DNA of 64,000 nt. It comes from Acanthornis magna (Eukaryota; Chordata; Aves; Passeriformes; Acanthizidae). The notes beneath the pieces were generated by a model that saw nothing but the letters and a program-made list of their open reading frames with translations, was not told the origin of the DNA and ran no database searches. Numbering within the stretch: position 1 is the first letter of the stretch; each line of letters starts with the position of its first letter. The stretch covers positions 186,001 through 250,000 of the forward strand of contig JAWUZG010000351.1 in NCBI GenBank assembly GCA_036785705.1, given 5' to 3'. Below, one piece after another: positions 50,849 to 61,534 of the stretch. The position numbers and the translations under genes are program-made.

Positions 50849-53800
50849 AGAGCTGTCTCTAATAAAGAGGTAAAGAAAAAATAAGGAAAAGTTATTTACT
50901 AGACATTTGTTTTAAATGAAATGAAACAGCAAACACTCAGGTTGACCAATTTTTCAAGCATATTCATACACTTTCACAGCAGAAACTTATCTCTGTGTGT
51001 GTGCAGACTTAAACAATAAAAAAACTTTTTTAGCTACAACAGGCTGCAAGAATAAGTCTTACCTTTTACAAATGAGGTTGTTCCTCACTCCTATCCATTT
51101 CCACATGATGCTGTGGGGGATCCTAGCTGCATCACTGTGACCAGGCCACCTGACTTTTTGGGCTCACTTTGGTTTCTCCTGCTCTCTCCACTCACAAAGG
51201 CTCTTTCACCACCAAGTGCTCTCTGGCCTGTTCTCATTTCTCTCTATACCCCTGAGCTTTTGCTTCCCAGTTTGCCAAGGATAAGGATGTCCACTGCTTA
51301 TTTGTGAAATTTTCAAATCTGCACTTTCCTGTGCACATCAATGAGCAGCATTTAATTTTCTAGGGCTTCGCTGTTGCTGTGTCACACTGCACTCTCTGAA
51401 CGATGGGATGGGCCACAAGTATCTACAGCTGTTCCACTTCTCCCAGGCTCCCTTCAAATAATATTTTTATTGCTTTTATTTCTTGTTTCTCATCTTTTAA
51501 GTGGATTCTAAGCTTCTAACACAAGAAAGCTGTTCTTAAAGCCTGCTCCCTTTAAAGTATCCAATCAAATTCAAAGTCTTGGGGCCAATTGCAAGCAGGG
51601 AGTTCAGCTTGTTGCTGATTTAAGATACTTAGCTCTATCACAAAACCAGGCAAGTTTAACACCTGCATAACTTCACTGCAAAAATAGAGAACACCTGTGA
51701 TTTCTCAGACAGCTAATGATGTAGGAAGGAGATTGCTGCAGTTTTCATTTTAAAAAAGTTAATCAGTCATCTATTTTCAACCTGGATATTTGGGACAAAC
51801 AAAGACAGGTTTTAGGCATAGAGGGCACCACCTATTCTCCAAAATAATGGCCATGGTCAACCCTCCTGCCACGGCCAAGCCTTCAGCATTGATGGAGAAG
51901 CCTGTCTGTGCCATACAGCCATGAGGGAGATAGTGCTTCAGCAAGTTTAGGAGCAACATCAGCATCCCTTGCCCTCAGTGGGCAAGAAACGCTTATCCAA
52001 TTTGCCTCCTCCCCCCTCTAAAGCAACAGCACAAAATAAGCACATGAAGCCCTTTCAAATAAAATAAAGTCCCTTAAAGTACACCTGCCTCTCCGGAAGA
52101 GTTGAAAGAGCAAATCGCATTAGTGAGGGTATCAGTTGCCTGAAGCAAGATTAGTCACAATTGAGAGCCACGAGAGATGCACTGTGCTTCTCAAACAACC
52201 CTGGAGAGCAGCAGACATGGCACAGGCACAGCAGCTGACAGAAAACAGCACCTGGAGGTCAGCTGGGGCACTCAACACTCTCAAGTGGAGGTGGAAGTTT
52301 CGGTTCACACTGCAGCATCTGGCCCCTAAGGTGTTCCTCAAAGTTTTCAAGTGCTGCAACAAGAAGAAATTAAGAACCTCTGAAGTAAAAGAAGGCCTCT
52401 GAATAAGGCTGTCGCCCCTCACCTCCTACACAGCAGGAGGGCACTGTTAGAAATAGATCTTAATATCGATGAGCCTCTGTGTGTCTGGCTGCTCTGGTCA
52501 CAGGAATTCAAATTTGTTTGATGTTTTAATGGCTTTGACAGTGTAGCAACACTTCAGATATTGACCCCACTGTATAATCTCAACTGAACTCCTGAACCAT
52601 GCAAATATGAACACTAACACAACCAGAAGTTATTTTTTATTTTATAGCCACCACATTTTATTGCCACACCCTCCTAGACATCCTGTAAAATTAGACACTG
52701 TGTAACAGAGGCCATGACATGATATTTCCTGGTCTCTCAATGCCTGCATGTATGCATATGCTGGGTGAAGTAGAGAGGGAGATAACGGAATTCTTCAGAT
52801 GCATTATAAATTACACTTGAGTAACAAGGCAAGGATGAAAGTAAATTCTGCCAAAACTTAAACAGATGTGTATAGATACCATTTAAAATATTCTAGTGGT
52901 ATTATCTTCCATATTTTAATACTCCCCCAGTTAACTGAGCAGATGACTCCTTTATCTCACAGTTGACAACTGAAGGTGCTTCATGAATGACAATTTTGAG
53001 AAAAAGATGAATTATAGCTGAAACAGTATCTGAAACAGTATGCCCCAATCCAAAAAATATTAGCTGACTTTTCACTGCTGGCAATTATAGTTTTAAGAGA
53101 GTTCTAAAATCAGTTCCTATAATTTCTTATTATAAGGGGGAAAACAAAATCAATCAAGAAGTGTTTATCCTGCTTTGCTTGTGGGGGTGGGGGGGAATAT
53201 TACACAGTGGTGTTGACTGGCTTGTAGTCAATTCGATATAACTTTACTATGGCAACAGTTGCATCACTTCATATCATGCAGTCTCAGATGAAAAAATTAA
53301 ACCAGCACCTCCTCCCTTTATTCTTTCACTTTGATCTTCCTTGAGGTGGACTTAAAAGGCTCTGCTTCCCAGATTTCCATGCCAGTGAGCCTCTGCTTAT
53401 AAGATTTCTAACTGATTGAGCAGATTTTTCCTGTTTACAAATTATCCAGTAAAAGCATTTTGCTCTGAAAGCTCCTTTGTGCTACATGGTACATCCAGCT
53501 CTTAGGGGGCTAATGCATGAAATGGATCACTGGGTTGAAAATAGCAATCACCGTTAAAAAAATGGGGTACCAGGAGAATTAGGCACAACATAATACTGTA
53601 ACCACTGAGAATTCTCAACAGTAAAATAAAGCCTTATACTCCCAGCATTTTCATTAGTTTTCCAGTAGTGCTGGACGCAGTGTGAATTACAATGAGCAAG
53701 AAAGCAGTGGTTGCTCTCTTTAAAGAACATGCACTGTATAGGGGGAAGTCATTTCTTCAGATCATACTGGGCTGGTTATTGGTTTGTATATGCTGGTATG

Positions 53801-54924
53801 CATTTTAGCACTTAGAAATTATATTTCTTTCCTTTACTAGATTCTGCCTGAAAAACAATATGTGTTTAGAAGCTCTCAGAATGAATCTCATTGTAAGGTA
53901 AATATTTGTTTAGAAGTATGAATAGTGATATAAATCTGTAGAAAGAACATTCTGCACCAAATCTTTCATTGAGAGAATGTTTTTTTAAGTCTGGACAGGA
54001 TGTGCTGTGTTTTCATTAAAACAACTGCAGAAGATAACATTATGATGACTAAAAGCCAAAATGACAAAAATTGAGGTTGATATAAGCTTCTACTAAGAAT
54101 GTTGGTCTGCTAGTAGTTAGCTATTCATCAGAAGAAAAAAAGAAAAAGAAAAAAATTAACAAACAAACAACCAAAAAAAGCTGCAGGAATAAACTCATTT
54201 GGGCAAATAGAGCATGTATTTGATGTGGTTTAGTCCTGTCCCACTCCAAAGCAGTACCGTATTAAAATACCAACAATTATATTGGAAAAGATGCCAACAA
54301 GCTTATGTGTACAGAACTACTAATTTCTCTGAAACCACTACTTATAAAGCTCTCTAAGAATTAAGCATATGATCTGTATTGAAAGGAAGGTATGAGTTGA
54401 TTCAGGCCTTAGCTCAAACCTTCCAAATACTTATTTGGGGAATCTATAAGTATGGGTTAAAAAAAACCCAAAGATGTGCTCTCTGACCATCTGTTGAGCA
54501 TAGATCTCTGTTTTCAGCTGCATGATAATATTTGGAAGACCAAGCTCAGACCAACCTGCACACCCATGGAAAACCAGAGCTTCTCATTCTAGAGAGCCCA
54601 ACCAGCCTCGACAACATTGTACAGAGCCTGCAATATGCTCTGTATCACAACATGCTCCTCCACTGGGAGGACTCTGGTATGAATTCAGGGACATGTGCCA
54701 CATGCAGAAGTTCGTAGCAAGGAAACTTTCTCAGAGCCTAACTTCATGCAAGTCCCTGCACCTCAGAAAGTCTGAAACAGTGCTGAAAACCAGCTGCTTA
54801 CCTCCTAAGCAATTACCCACCCTACATGGTATGGACAGTTCGCATCTTTTGCACACAGTGAATTCCAATGCAATTCACAAAAACATTGAAGACGGCTGGA
54901 GAGAGCTTCTGCCCCTGCTCAGAC

Positions 54925-55228
54925 AGGCTGCCTAGAGCAGGCTGCCCAGGACCGTGCCCCATCAGGTCTTGAGTATCTCCACAGATGGAGACTTTATACA
55001 ACCTTTTCCAGTAGCTGATCACCCTAAGAGAGAAAAAGCTTTTTCTTTTGTTCGGATGGAACTTCATGGGGTTTTTATTTCTGCCCATTGCCTCCTGTAC
55101 CATCAGTGGGCACTGCTGAGAAGAGTATAGCTCCACCATTTTCATTCTCTCTAATTAGGTATTTATACACAGTGATAAAATTGCCCCTGAGCCTTCCTGT
55201 CTCCAGGCTCAACACATAGCTCGGTCAG
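54925..55228 (-). mobile_element. CR1 LINE fragment, 3' coding end region
   Basis: Reversed CR1 pattern running from CTAGAGCAGGCTGCCCAGG through a degraded ACAACCTTTTCCAGTA block, then GATGGAACTTCATGGGG, then TGCCCATTGCCTCCTGT and CACTGCTGAGAAGAG, ending near TCTCCAGGCTCAACA. The usual 3' terminal repeat is absent, so the copy is truncated. The 107- and 137-codon ORFs overlapping it (54522-55145) are incidental. Confidence 0.85.
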
Positions 55229-56284
55229 CGGAACGTTTTTTGGATTGTTTTTTCAAATTTCAACATTACATCCTATGTTCTCTCATTATCCACCTTCTTT
55301 TGATGTGGCATTGCCTTGCCCTCAGGAGAAGCAAGGTGGTTTTTTGTTTGATTTTTAAGGAATGGATTTTTAAAAACTGGGGGGGTTTGCACTACTTAAA
55401 GGGAAAGACTTGTCTTTAAACAACTATGATAATGACAGAAGACTCTAAATCATGCAATTAACAAGTATTAAAGCTTTTTCCTTAACAAATAATCTGATAT
55501 TGCTCTCTTGAGGATCGCTTCTTCTTTTTATCCCCCAAATGCAAACAGCAAGCTGTTTACAAAGTCATTGAGACTAAATATTTTCTGAAGAAAAATAAAT
55601 AAATTTCACCAAATAATAATCAGCTTTGGTGCTGCTTTCTGGGTTAGAGCACATACCTCTAGATACCAAAATTTTGTTGGACTTCAGTGGCAATGAAAGG
55701 CCTGGAAAGCGATGTGTAGAGCATTTGCTCTATTTTTGGGGGGATAACCAATATCATGCAGCCCCTCTGCACAAGGGACAAGCAAGGATAGGTGAGGCAG
55801 GGAATGGACACCATATGCTCTATCATATCTGATACAAGTTACTCCCCTTACAGGATAGCAAAGGACAAGACCACCAGTTAAATCAATGGTGGCTTCAAAT
55901 CACATCGGAGACTGAAATGTTATAATTTATGGCTTAAACATCTTCATGAAGGACTTTTGGCTATTGTAGCAAAACTGTACAAAAAAACTGTACAGAACTG
56001 TACAGAAAAGCTGCAGAGCAAACCACCAAAACCCTGAATGGAGCTCTGAACTGTGCGCTGATGGAGATAAGATAAAGTAAAAACTCCTGGCTGGAGGAAA
56101 AGAACACATTCACAGAGGGGTCAAGCTTAGCACCTTTGGGGTAGAGACCATAGCCCCAGGGCTATCAGCTGCCAGGCCAGCACAGACCCTGACACCAAAG
56201 GGTGGGGGGAAGAGAGGTTTTGGGTGTGTAGTGAAAAAGCCTCTGGTCCGAGGCTGTGCAGACAGAGGAGCCCAACTGCCCTAC
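55229..56284. other. Spacer between CR1 copy and polypyrimidine tract
   Basis: Unique sequence with the short ACTGTACA repeats at 55971-56009. No gene or recognised repeat is seen. It lies downstream of the proposed 3' end of the minus-strand gene. Confidence 0.55.
55971..56009. repeat. Short tandem AACTGTACA-type repeat
   Basis: Three copies of ACTGTACA with variable A spacers. Each ACTGTACAG-type copy is close to self-complementary. Confidence 0.7.
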
Positions 56285-56440
56285 TCTTCCTTCTTTCTTT
56301 CTCTCTTTTTCTTTCTTTCTCTTTCTCTCTCTCTTTCTTCTCTTTCTTCTCTTTCTTCTCTTTCTTTCTATCTTTCTATCTTTCCCTCTTTCTTTCTCTC
56401 TTTCTTTCCTTCCTTCTTCCTTTCCTTCTTTCTCTTTGCC
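56285..56440. repeat. CTTT/CCTT polypyrimidine microsatellite
   Basis: About 155 bases of almost pure C and T on the plus strand, made of CTTT, TTCT, CTCT and ATCT variants. All three plus frames and the minus frame are open through it, giving low-complexity Ser/Phe/Leu or Lys/Glu/Arg ORFs (56165-56505) that are not genes. It lies about 120 bases beyond the candidate poly(A) signal of the minus-strand gene. Confidence 0.95.
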
Positions 56441-56554
56441 TTTTTTACTGTTACATAAAATATATCGATTTTTTGGCAGCAACATCTAACCTCGTTTGGT
56501 TTTAACCTTTTTTTTTTTTTTGCTATATTTCAAACCTTTCTGGGTTCAATCCAT

Positions 56555-56560
56555 TTTATT
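56555..56560 (-). promoter_or_regulatory. Candidate poly(A) signal of the minus-strand gene
   Basis: AATAAA on the minus strand, about 145 bases past the proposed stop codon at 56704-56706. Another AATAAA on this strand (56712-56717) lies inside the coding end and would leave almost no 3' UTR, so the distal one is preferred. Downstream of it in transcript direction lies a long polypyrimidine tract (56285-56440), transcribed here as a purine-rich RNA. Confidence 0.45.
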
Positions 56561-56657
56561 CACAGAGATCTAGCTATCTTTGCTCTTCTGTGTTTAAACC
56601 CATTCGTAACACATCATGACATAAAAATCATCACATCATCAATAACGACTCACCCTA

Positions 56658-56722
56658 TCATGAAATAAAGCTCTGATGCAGTTCAGTCACTGGGTTTACT
56701 ACATCAGATCTTTATTTCATGA
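56658..56722. repeat. Near-perfect inverted repeat covering the proposed stop codon
   Basis: Arms 56658-56681 and 56699-56722 pair over 24 positions with two mismatches, separated by a 17-base loop. Each arm contains AATAAA in its own orientation, so the element presents a poly(A) hexamer on both strands. In the minus-strand transcript the right arm holds the last codons and the TGA, and the left arm is the start of the 3' UTR. Confidence 0.85.
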
Positions 56723-56823
56723 GGAAGATTTGTGTGAATGAAGTCATTTTTCCGACGCAGATTGTCTGGACTGAACAAGGAGGACATGTCCCATCTGTGA
56801 GGTTTGTCCCACCTCCCAGAGCA
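56704..56823 (-). CDS. Probable terminal coding exon of unidentified minus-strand gene
   Basis: 120 bases: 39 codons and a TGA stop. The acceptor is TTGGGCTTTCCAG|TG, in phase 0 as required after the previous exon. The peptide starts CSGRWDKPHRWDMSSLF and ends in a basic tail (NLPHEIKI). The longest ORF in this frame continues upstream to 57006, but the preceding exon ends at 57334, so the upstream part is intron. The last codons and the stop lie inside one arm of a 24-base-pair inverted repeat (56658-56722). Alternatively the transcript may skip this exon and continue left; the poly(A) signal at 56555-56560 favours ending here. Confidence 0.6.
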   Translation of the reverse strand, partial: CSGRWDKPHRWDMSSLFSPDNLRRKNDFIHTNLPHEIKI

Positions 56824-57333
56824 CTGGAAAGCCCAAGGCCGTTCCCTGCTAAGTTGACAGCAGGTTTCTGGCTTCTGAGGCCTTTTCTCACATGCATTCA
56901 CTGACATCTCTGGTGCTAAAAGCAGTCCACACTCCAGCCTTTTCCAGCACTGGCACTCCCCAACCAACCTATCCCAACAGTGATACTGCTGAGGAAGCTC
57001 ACGCAAACATTATAACTGTGAGACCTTCAGCTTCCTGCCAAAGGCAGTGATGGGTTTAAAACACTCCTGACAGGGAGTCAGGGGAGTGTTTCCCTGACAG
57101 CAACAGGGAAAGGTTGAAAACCTTTGTTTTCCTAACAGATCTGGATAAAATCAGCCAAACTACAATAAAATAAGGACAGAGGAAGTACCCACAGCTGACA
57201 TGCTAATAAAAATTCTCTTTGAGAATAAAGACTTCCAGCGTACACAAGAAAGCAATCCTGAAGTACAAGCAATCCACTGTACTTTAACTTCAGTTGCTCT
57301 CCACACCTCAGAAAAACAATTTTAAGACCTTAC

Positions 57334-57574
57334 CCTAGAACTCTCTGCATGGAAGTAAGACAGTGTCTTGGTACCACACAACTCCAGCAAACAGGCTAAG
57401 AAAGCATCAATTTTTCCTTGAAACACCTGAAGACCGCAGGGCAGAAACACAACAGTGTCACAGCTGTCATGTTTCCAATGCACGTTTACAAGTTTCACTG
57501 TCCTGGAGCAAGGCATGTCAGGCGAGTAGAGCCACTCTGGATTTTTCAGGACAAGGATCCTAACATGCTTCATT
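57334..57574 (-). CDS. Large internal exon of unidentified minus-strand gene
   Basis: 241 bases: one base and 80 codons, starting MKHVRILVLKNPEWLYSPDM and ending YFHAESSR. The acceptor is TTCTCTATCAG|AA and the donor is strong (CTAGG|GTAAGG). The longest minus-frame ORF here (57322-57573) starts at the Met that happens to be the first full codon; this is an internal residue of the protein, not a translation start. The sequence mixes beta-type hydrophobic stretches (VRILVL, TVVFLPCG) with a helical-looking segment (KIDAFLACLLELCG), as expected for a compact alpha/beta or OB-like domain; that is an inference from texture only. The intron upstream contains an antisense LTR fragment (57608-57970). 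Confidence 0.82.
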
Positions 57575-57607
57575 CTGATAGAGAATCACAGCAGGCCTTT
57601 GTAACTG

Positions 57608-57970
57608 TGTTGGGTTTGTGTGACCAGGTTTTGATAGCAGAGGGGCTACAAGGACAGCTTCTGTGAGAAGCTGCCAGAAGCTTCCCCTATGTTGAACACT
57701 GCAAATGCCAGCTCCAAAAATCCACCATTGGCCAAGGACAAGCCCATCAGCAATGGTGGTAGTGCCTCTGGGATAACAGATTTAAGAAGGGGGGTAAAAA
57801 AACCTGCACAATTGCAGCCAGACAAAGGCGTAAGAAGGAGAGAAACAGCCCTGCAGACACTCGAGTCAGTGAAAAAAGAGGCACCGGAGTAGAGATTCCC
57901 CTGCATCTCATGGTGAGGCTGGCTGTCCCCCTGCAGCCCATGGAGGTCTATGCTGGAGGTCTATCCATCT
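57608..57970 (+). mobile_element. Fragment of an avian endogenous retrovirus long LTR
   Basis: Begins with TG (TGTTGGGTTTGTGTGACC) and follows the 5' part of a long LTR family that is abundant in bird genomes: a pyrrolidine-like run of GAAGCTGCCAGAAGCTTCCC, then a TATTTAAG-like promoter motif degenerated to GATTTAAGAAGGGGG, then repeated units ending in CAGCCCATGGAGGTC. It stops abruptly near 57970, so most of the LTR's 3' part is missing and no matching 3' end is seen. It sits in an intron of the minus-strand gene in antisense orientation. The 67-codon plus ORF inside it (57689-57892) is LTR sequence. Family assignment is from memory, not a search. Confidence 0.55.
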
Positions 57971-58134
57971 TAAAGTTCTTAAAGTTCACAGTAACTTCTA
58001 CAAATATATTTATATATTTAATCTGTCAGTGCACCCAAAGTATACTCGAGGAGAATTCTACCGAAACAAGCCTCCAAAACGTATGAGGACAAATTGTCTC
58101 TCCTTTATAAAATACAAGTGGAAGAAACATCAAC

Positions 58135-58168
58135 CTGCACCAAAACCTGTGCCACTGCATTATTAATG
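58135..58168 (-). CDS. Candidate 34-base exon of unidentified minus-strand gene
   Basis: This segment is inferred to reconcile the phase of exon 58429-58574 (one base left over) with exon 57334-57574 (one base needed). The acceptor is very good (TCTTTTGCTTCACTGCAG|CA). The donor CAG|GTTGAT is only moderate. The peptide is LIMQWHRFWC with split codons on both sides. An upstream donor in the same phase (CACAG|GTTTTG) is also possible. If the exon is absent, the alternative is a direct splice to an internal acceptor of the next exon (AAATCCAG|AGTGG). Confidence 0.4.
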
Positions 58169-58428
58169 CTGCAGTGAAGCAAAAGAAAAGACCCTGACAA
58201 TCTGCAAAATTTGTGTCCCAGGCCTGACACTGTCAATGTGACAGAGCAGGCTGAGCACACCGCACAAATTGCCATGCAGATATAAAGAAGCCACACAACA
58301 AACAGAGAGATCACTTACTCTTAAAATTCCATTTCAGTTTCTCCCCTTAAAACAGAGACACTGGATATAAGAAGACACGGCAGCAGGGATCATTTCTAAA
58401 GCAGACATTATTGTTCCATCAACTTTAC

Positions 58429-58574
58429 CTTTTCTGCAGAAGTGGCCATTGAATGTTCCACACAGGTACCTGCAGCTTCTGCCATGCAGATCCAGGTGCA
58501 GGCTGTAGTGATGGAGTCCACAGTCTGGGTCAGTATCATCCAGTAAAGGTCCATTAGGTGGAGGGGTGGATTGG
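58429..58574 (-). CDS. Internal exon of unidentified minus-strand gene
   Basis: 146 bases: one base, 48 codons and one trailing base. The peptide starts QSTPPPNGPLLDDTDPDCG and ends GTFNGHFCRK. The acceptor is TTTTTTTTCAAG|CC and the donor is strong (AAAAG|GTAAAG). A second minus frame is also open across the exon. I chose this one because its phase follows from the preceding exon and its codon choice looks coding (repeated CTG for Leu, C or T at many third positions). It is rich in His, Cys and Arg toward the end. No family is recognised. Confidence 0.75.
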
Positions 58575-59061
58575 CTTGAAAAAAAATAGAATTTAGCAAC
58601 GGGGATGGCTTAATAGAAAGAAATTAAATACATGGCTGTACACGATCATCTTGAGAGAGTTTTGAAATCAAACATCTCTAGTTCCTCATGCTTCTTTTCA
58701 GCTAATACAGTGTCTAATACTGCTGATCAGCTGCTTGGCCTAGCCAAAGGCAGAAAATATGGCAGTCAGCTTTAAAAGGCACATCTGTTAAACTTCAAAA
58801 CATGGACTTGTCTACGAAAAAGAAAAAAGCATCAGCTTAACTACAAATCTAAAAGCCCACTAGCTAGAAACTTCTCTGAAACAGCAATTATTGGAAAAAT
58901 TTTGTTTGTGCCTAAGTAAATGAGTAACTACCACACACAAATGACCTGAAGAGACCAAATGCCAGAGGCAACTGCACAGCTTCTACAAAGGATCCAAGTG
59001 GGCACTAAGGGAGATTGTGTAAAATCTCACCTTCTGTGGCAGAAGAGCCACACTAAGTTAC

Positions 59062-59111
59062 CATGGGCACTTAAGACTACTGGTTAGATACAACAATATC
59101 TGACCAGAAAG
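59062..59111 (-). CDS. Short internal exon of unidentified minus-strand gene
   Basis: 50 bases: 16 codons plus two bases, reading LSGQILLYLTSSLKCP and then the first two bases of a Cys codon completed by exon 58429-58574. The acceptor is excellent (TTATTTTCCCCTCAG|CT). The donor used is CCATG|GTAACT. A second, stronger-looking donor 33 bases downstream (CAGAAG|GTGAGA) would put a stop codon in the exon, so its use would truncate the protein or mark the transcript for decay. The exon is too short to appear as an ORF on its own. Confidence 0.7.
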
Positions 59112-60956
59112 CTGAGGGGAAAATAAATTCCCCAAATAATGTTCTAAAGCTAAAAAACTCCATCTTTTGAAACAGCTTACAGTGTATAAACAAGTATTGT
59201 ATTATATTATATACTGCAATATACACATATACAAACACGTCATAGGAAATCCAGCTAGGTTCTCAATAGGACTGAAAGATAAAGTCTAACTTTCTCAATA
59301 CTGCAAGTATTACTACAGTTGTATAACTAAATTATCTCCTTAATAGCATAACAATGGCAATATCGTAGTATGAAAATGCTTCTACACTTTTGTAAATCGT
59401 TACTGTAACTTGTTTATATTAAACAAGAATAGTTAATTACTGCCTAAATATAAACCTCTAACAGCAGTCAATTTTAACTGTGAAACTCAAAGCTTTATTC
59501 AAAAGGTTATCTTTATTACCCACAAAGGAAAACCAAGCTTACACAACAGCAGAACCCAAAATGCTTCTCTCAAGAAGTTGATTATAACGAAGACTCGCCA
59601 TAACAAAAGCAATTTCATTCGTATCCTGAAAAATTAATTAAAGTAGATGTATTTTTATGTGGAAATTCTTTTTTTCAGAGGGTCTTTCCAAGCATTAAAA
59701 TTCATAGATAAATGCTGCTGCTTATTACTCTGCCAGTTACTGTAATAATGTTAGTAATGCCTTGCTCTAACATTTGGACTCCTAAAACCTTTAGTGTCTT
59801 TTCACAAGAGTACAGAATATATAAAAAAAGATTAGAGCATTTCTATCTTATGGAGAAAGAGAGGGAAACTAGCTATGCCAGGGCAAAAGTTATGAGAGCA
59901 ATCCAAGAATTGTACTTCCCTAACTTCTACTTTCCACTTTAAAATAGGTACCTAAACAGAATCAAACAGCACTTACTCCCAACTACTGAAGCATCAAGTT
60001 TATTTTCATAGGTAAGGAACTATTTGCAAAGAGGGCTAACATCAGTGAGGGGTACAGAATTACTCAAGAGAAATGGTGAATTGCAAAGTAAAACCTTGGA
60101 TGTCTTCACCAGATTATGTGCTCCTGGGAAAACATTAGGAACATAACCTTCTATAGATGCCTAAAGAAAACATAAATGTGAAAACTAAATAGAGACAGAG
60201 GTATGTATTTACTTCAAGAACACAGAATGCTAGGAAGTCAGCTTTTTTTCTTTAAATGTATTTTTTAAGTCATACATTTACAAACACCTAAGTCAATAGG
60301 AAAATTATTCACTGCCAGAAGTCTATTACTCTCCTGAAATGTGGGCGACTACTGTTTTCATCTCTCTGCGTTACCAGAAAATGACATCCCCTAATCAAAC
60401 TTTTGGCTTCTTAACTACTTCTATATTTTCATAGTACAACATTACAGCTATAGAAGATATAACAAGGGAGATTTATCAAACACATAGTTTCTCAGTCTTT
60501 CTTTATCCAAATACCAGGAGGCCCATGTAACCTGTTTGTGGTTTCTATTATGCAGCTATGTGCAAAAAACCAAGATATGTGGCATTTACAATTATTTCAC
60601 CCTCTGACAGTTAACTACCTAGTTACTAACTACCTCTGCCTACACAGAGAGTAAGAACTGCTGCTCAGAAAAGCAAGCAGGGGAAATACACTAGAGTGAA
60701 GCACACAATTCTTAATGTCTATGTGGAACTTTGTTATGATAGAACCATTTCCAGGTGCTGAAAGAAATCTCTTTCCAAGCGTGGGAGGGGCCAATGCATG
60801 AGCAAGACCATTGAGCCAACAACACAGGGACACCAGCCTACTAAACTTGTGAAGATACAAGAGAAATGGCTGTTGGTTTATCAGAGCTTTTCACAGAGAC
60901 AACCTGGAACAGACTCATGCAGGTCAGTTTTCTAGGAAATGGACTTTCAGTCTTAC

Positions 60957-61125
60957 CTTAAAGAGTGAAAGAAATAGTCCGTCTGTGCTTTTAAACATTG
61001 CCTCCAGATTGTGCACAGCATGTTTGCAGCTGCAAATTAGGCACAGCTTGGAGGAACTATTCATAGACTCCCTAGGAAAGTTCCTGGCCAGTGCCAGACA
61101 GGCTAAACCTTCATCAATAACATGG
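60957..61125 (-). CDS. Internal exon of unidentified minus-strand gene
   Basis: 169 bases: one base and 56 codons, starting HVIDEGLACLALARNFPRES and ending GLFLSLFK. The acceptor is textbook, a long C/T run ending CCCCTCAG|CC, and the donor is strong (TTTAAG|GTAAGA). The middle carries several Cys residues (LCLICSCKHAV), a pattern that could be structural or metal-binding; that is inference only. Longer ORFs in the other two minus frames (61103-61333) lie mostly upstream of the acceptor and are chance reading frames. It ends in phase 0, as the next exon needs. Confidence 0.82.
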
Positions 61126-61439
61126 CTGAGGGGAGGAAGAAAGGGCTGCCACCTCTGAATTCAGACCAAGAGCAGAACACCTGAGACAGGCTTCCACAGC
61201 GCCCAGCCCTGTGCAGCTGCAGGCAGACACTGAGGTCCCCGTGCATTCCGTACAAAATGCCAATTCCTTTTGCATAGGAGTCTGCTTCAGATGTTCCGTT
61301 CTGCCCTCTGAAGACATTCATCTCTACACCCACCCTACAGAGACTAAATGCTTAAGTTAGGCTCTTAATACCAAGAATGTAATACCCCCAAAAGGGCACA
61401 ATTTAAAGCATTCCTACTGCTGGAGCAGGATATAGCTAC

Positions 61440-61534
61440 CTGGTGATGGAGATGAAAGCTAAGTTGCTAGGTGGGAACTCATCACAGGGCATGGCACGAA
61501 TCAGAGGAAGAAGCACATCTGTCCTCCAACCATT
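61440..61534 (-). CDS. Internal exon of unidentified minus-strand gene
   Basis: 95 bases: 31 codons plus two bases. The peptide starts NGWRTDVLLPLIRAMPCDEF and ends AFISIT. The acceptor is AAATAG|AATGG after a T-rich stretch, and the donor is CCAG|GTAGCT. It joins the previous exon in phase 0. Its two trailing bases (AG) plus the first base of the next exon (C) make a Ser codon. This exon resolves an apparent phase mismatch between 61876-62005 and 60957-61125, which is strong internal support that all three belong to one transcript. Function unknown. Confidence 0.8.

Larger units (their letters stand above)
47041..54924. other. Unique AT-rich DNA without a proven gene
   Basis: Holds the 46-A tract, a shorter T tract (49658-49674), the 14-base tandem repeat at 50807, and otherwise featureless sequence. 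ORFs at 52132-52422 overlap on both strands and have no splice support. Confidence 0.6.

Noticed and set aside
52132..52422. 96-codon minus and 88-codon plus ORFs on the same bases
   Set aside because: Mutual shadows with no splice sites or recognisable product.
56165..56505. ORFs on both strands across the CTTT tract
   Set aside because: Low-complexity translation of a microsatellite.
58408..58599. 63-codon minus ORF in a second frame across exon 58429-58574
   Set aside because: It is open across the exon, but the phase left by exon 59062-59111 and the codon usage favour the other frame.
61126..61150. Earlier acceptor for exon 60957-61125 (ATTCAG|AGG) in phase 0
   Set aside because: It would join exon 61876-62005 directly, but the acceptor is much weaker and skips exon 61440-61534, which fits perfectly between them.
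61103..61333. 76- and 67-codon minus ORFs overlapping exon 60957-61125
   Set aside because: They are in other frames and lie upstream of the excellent acceptor at 61126; the chosen frame links exons on both sides in phase.
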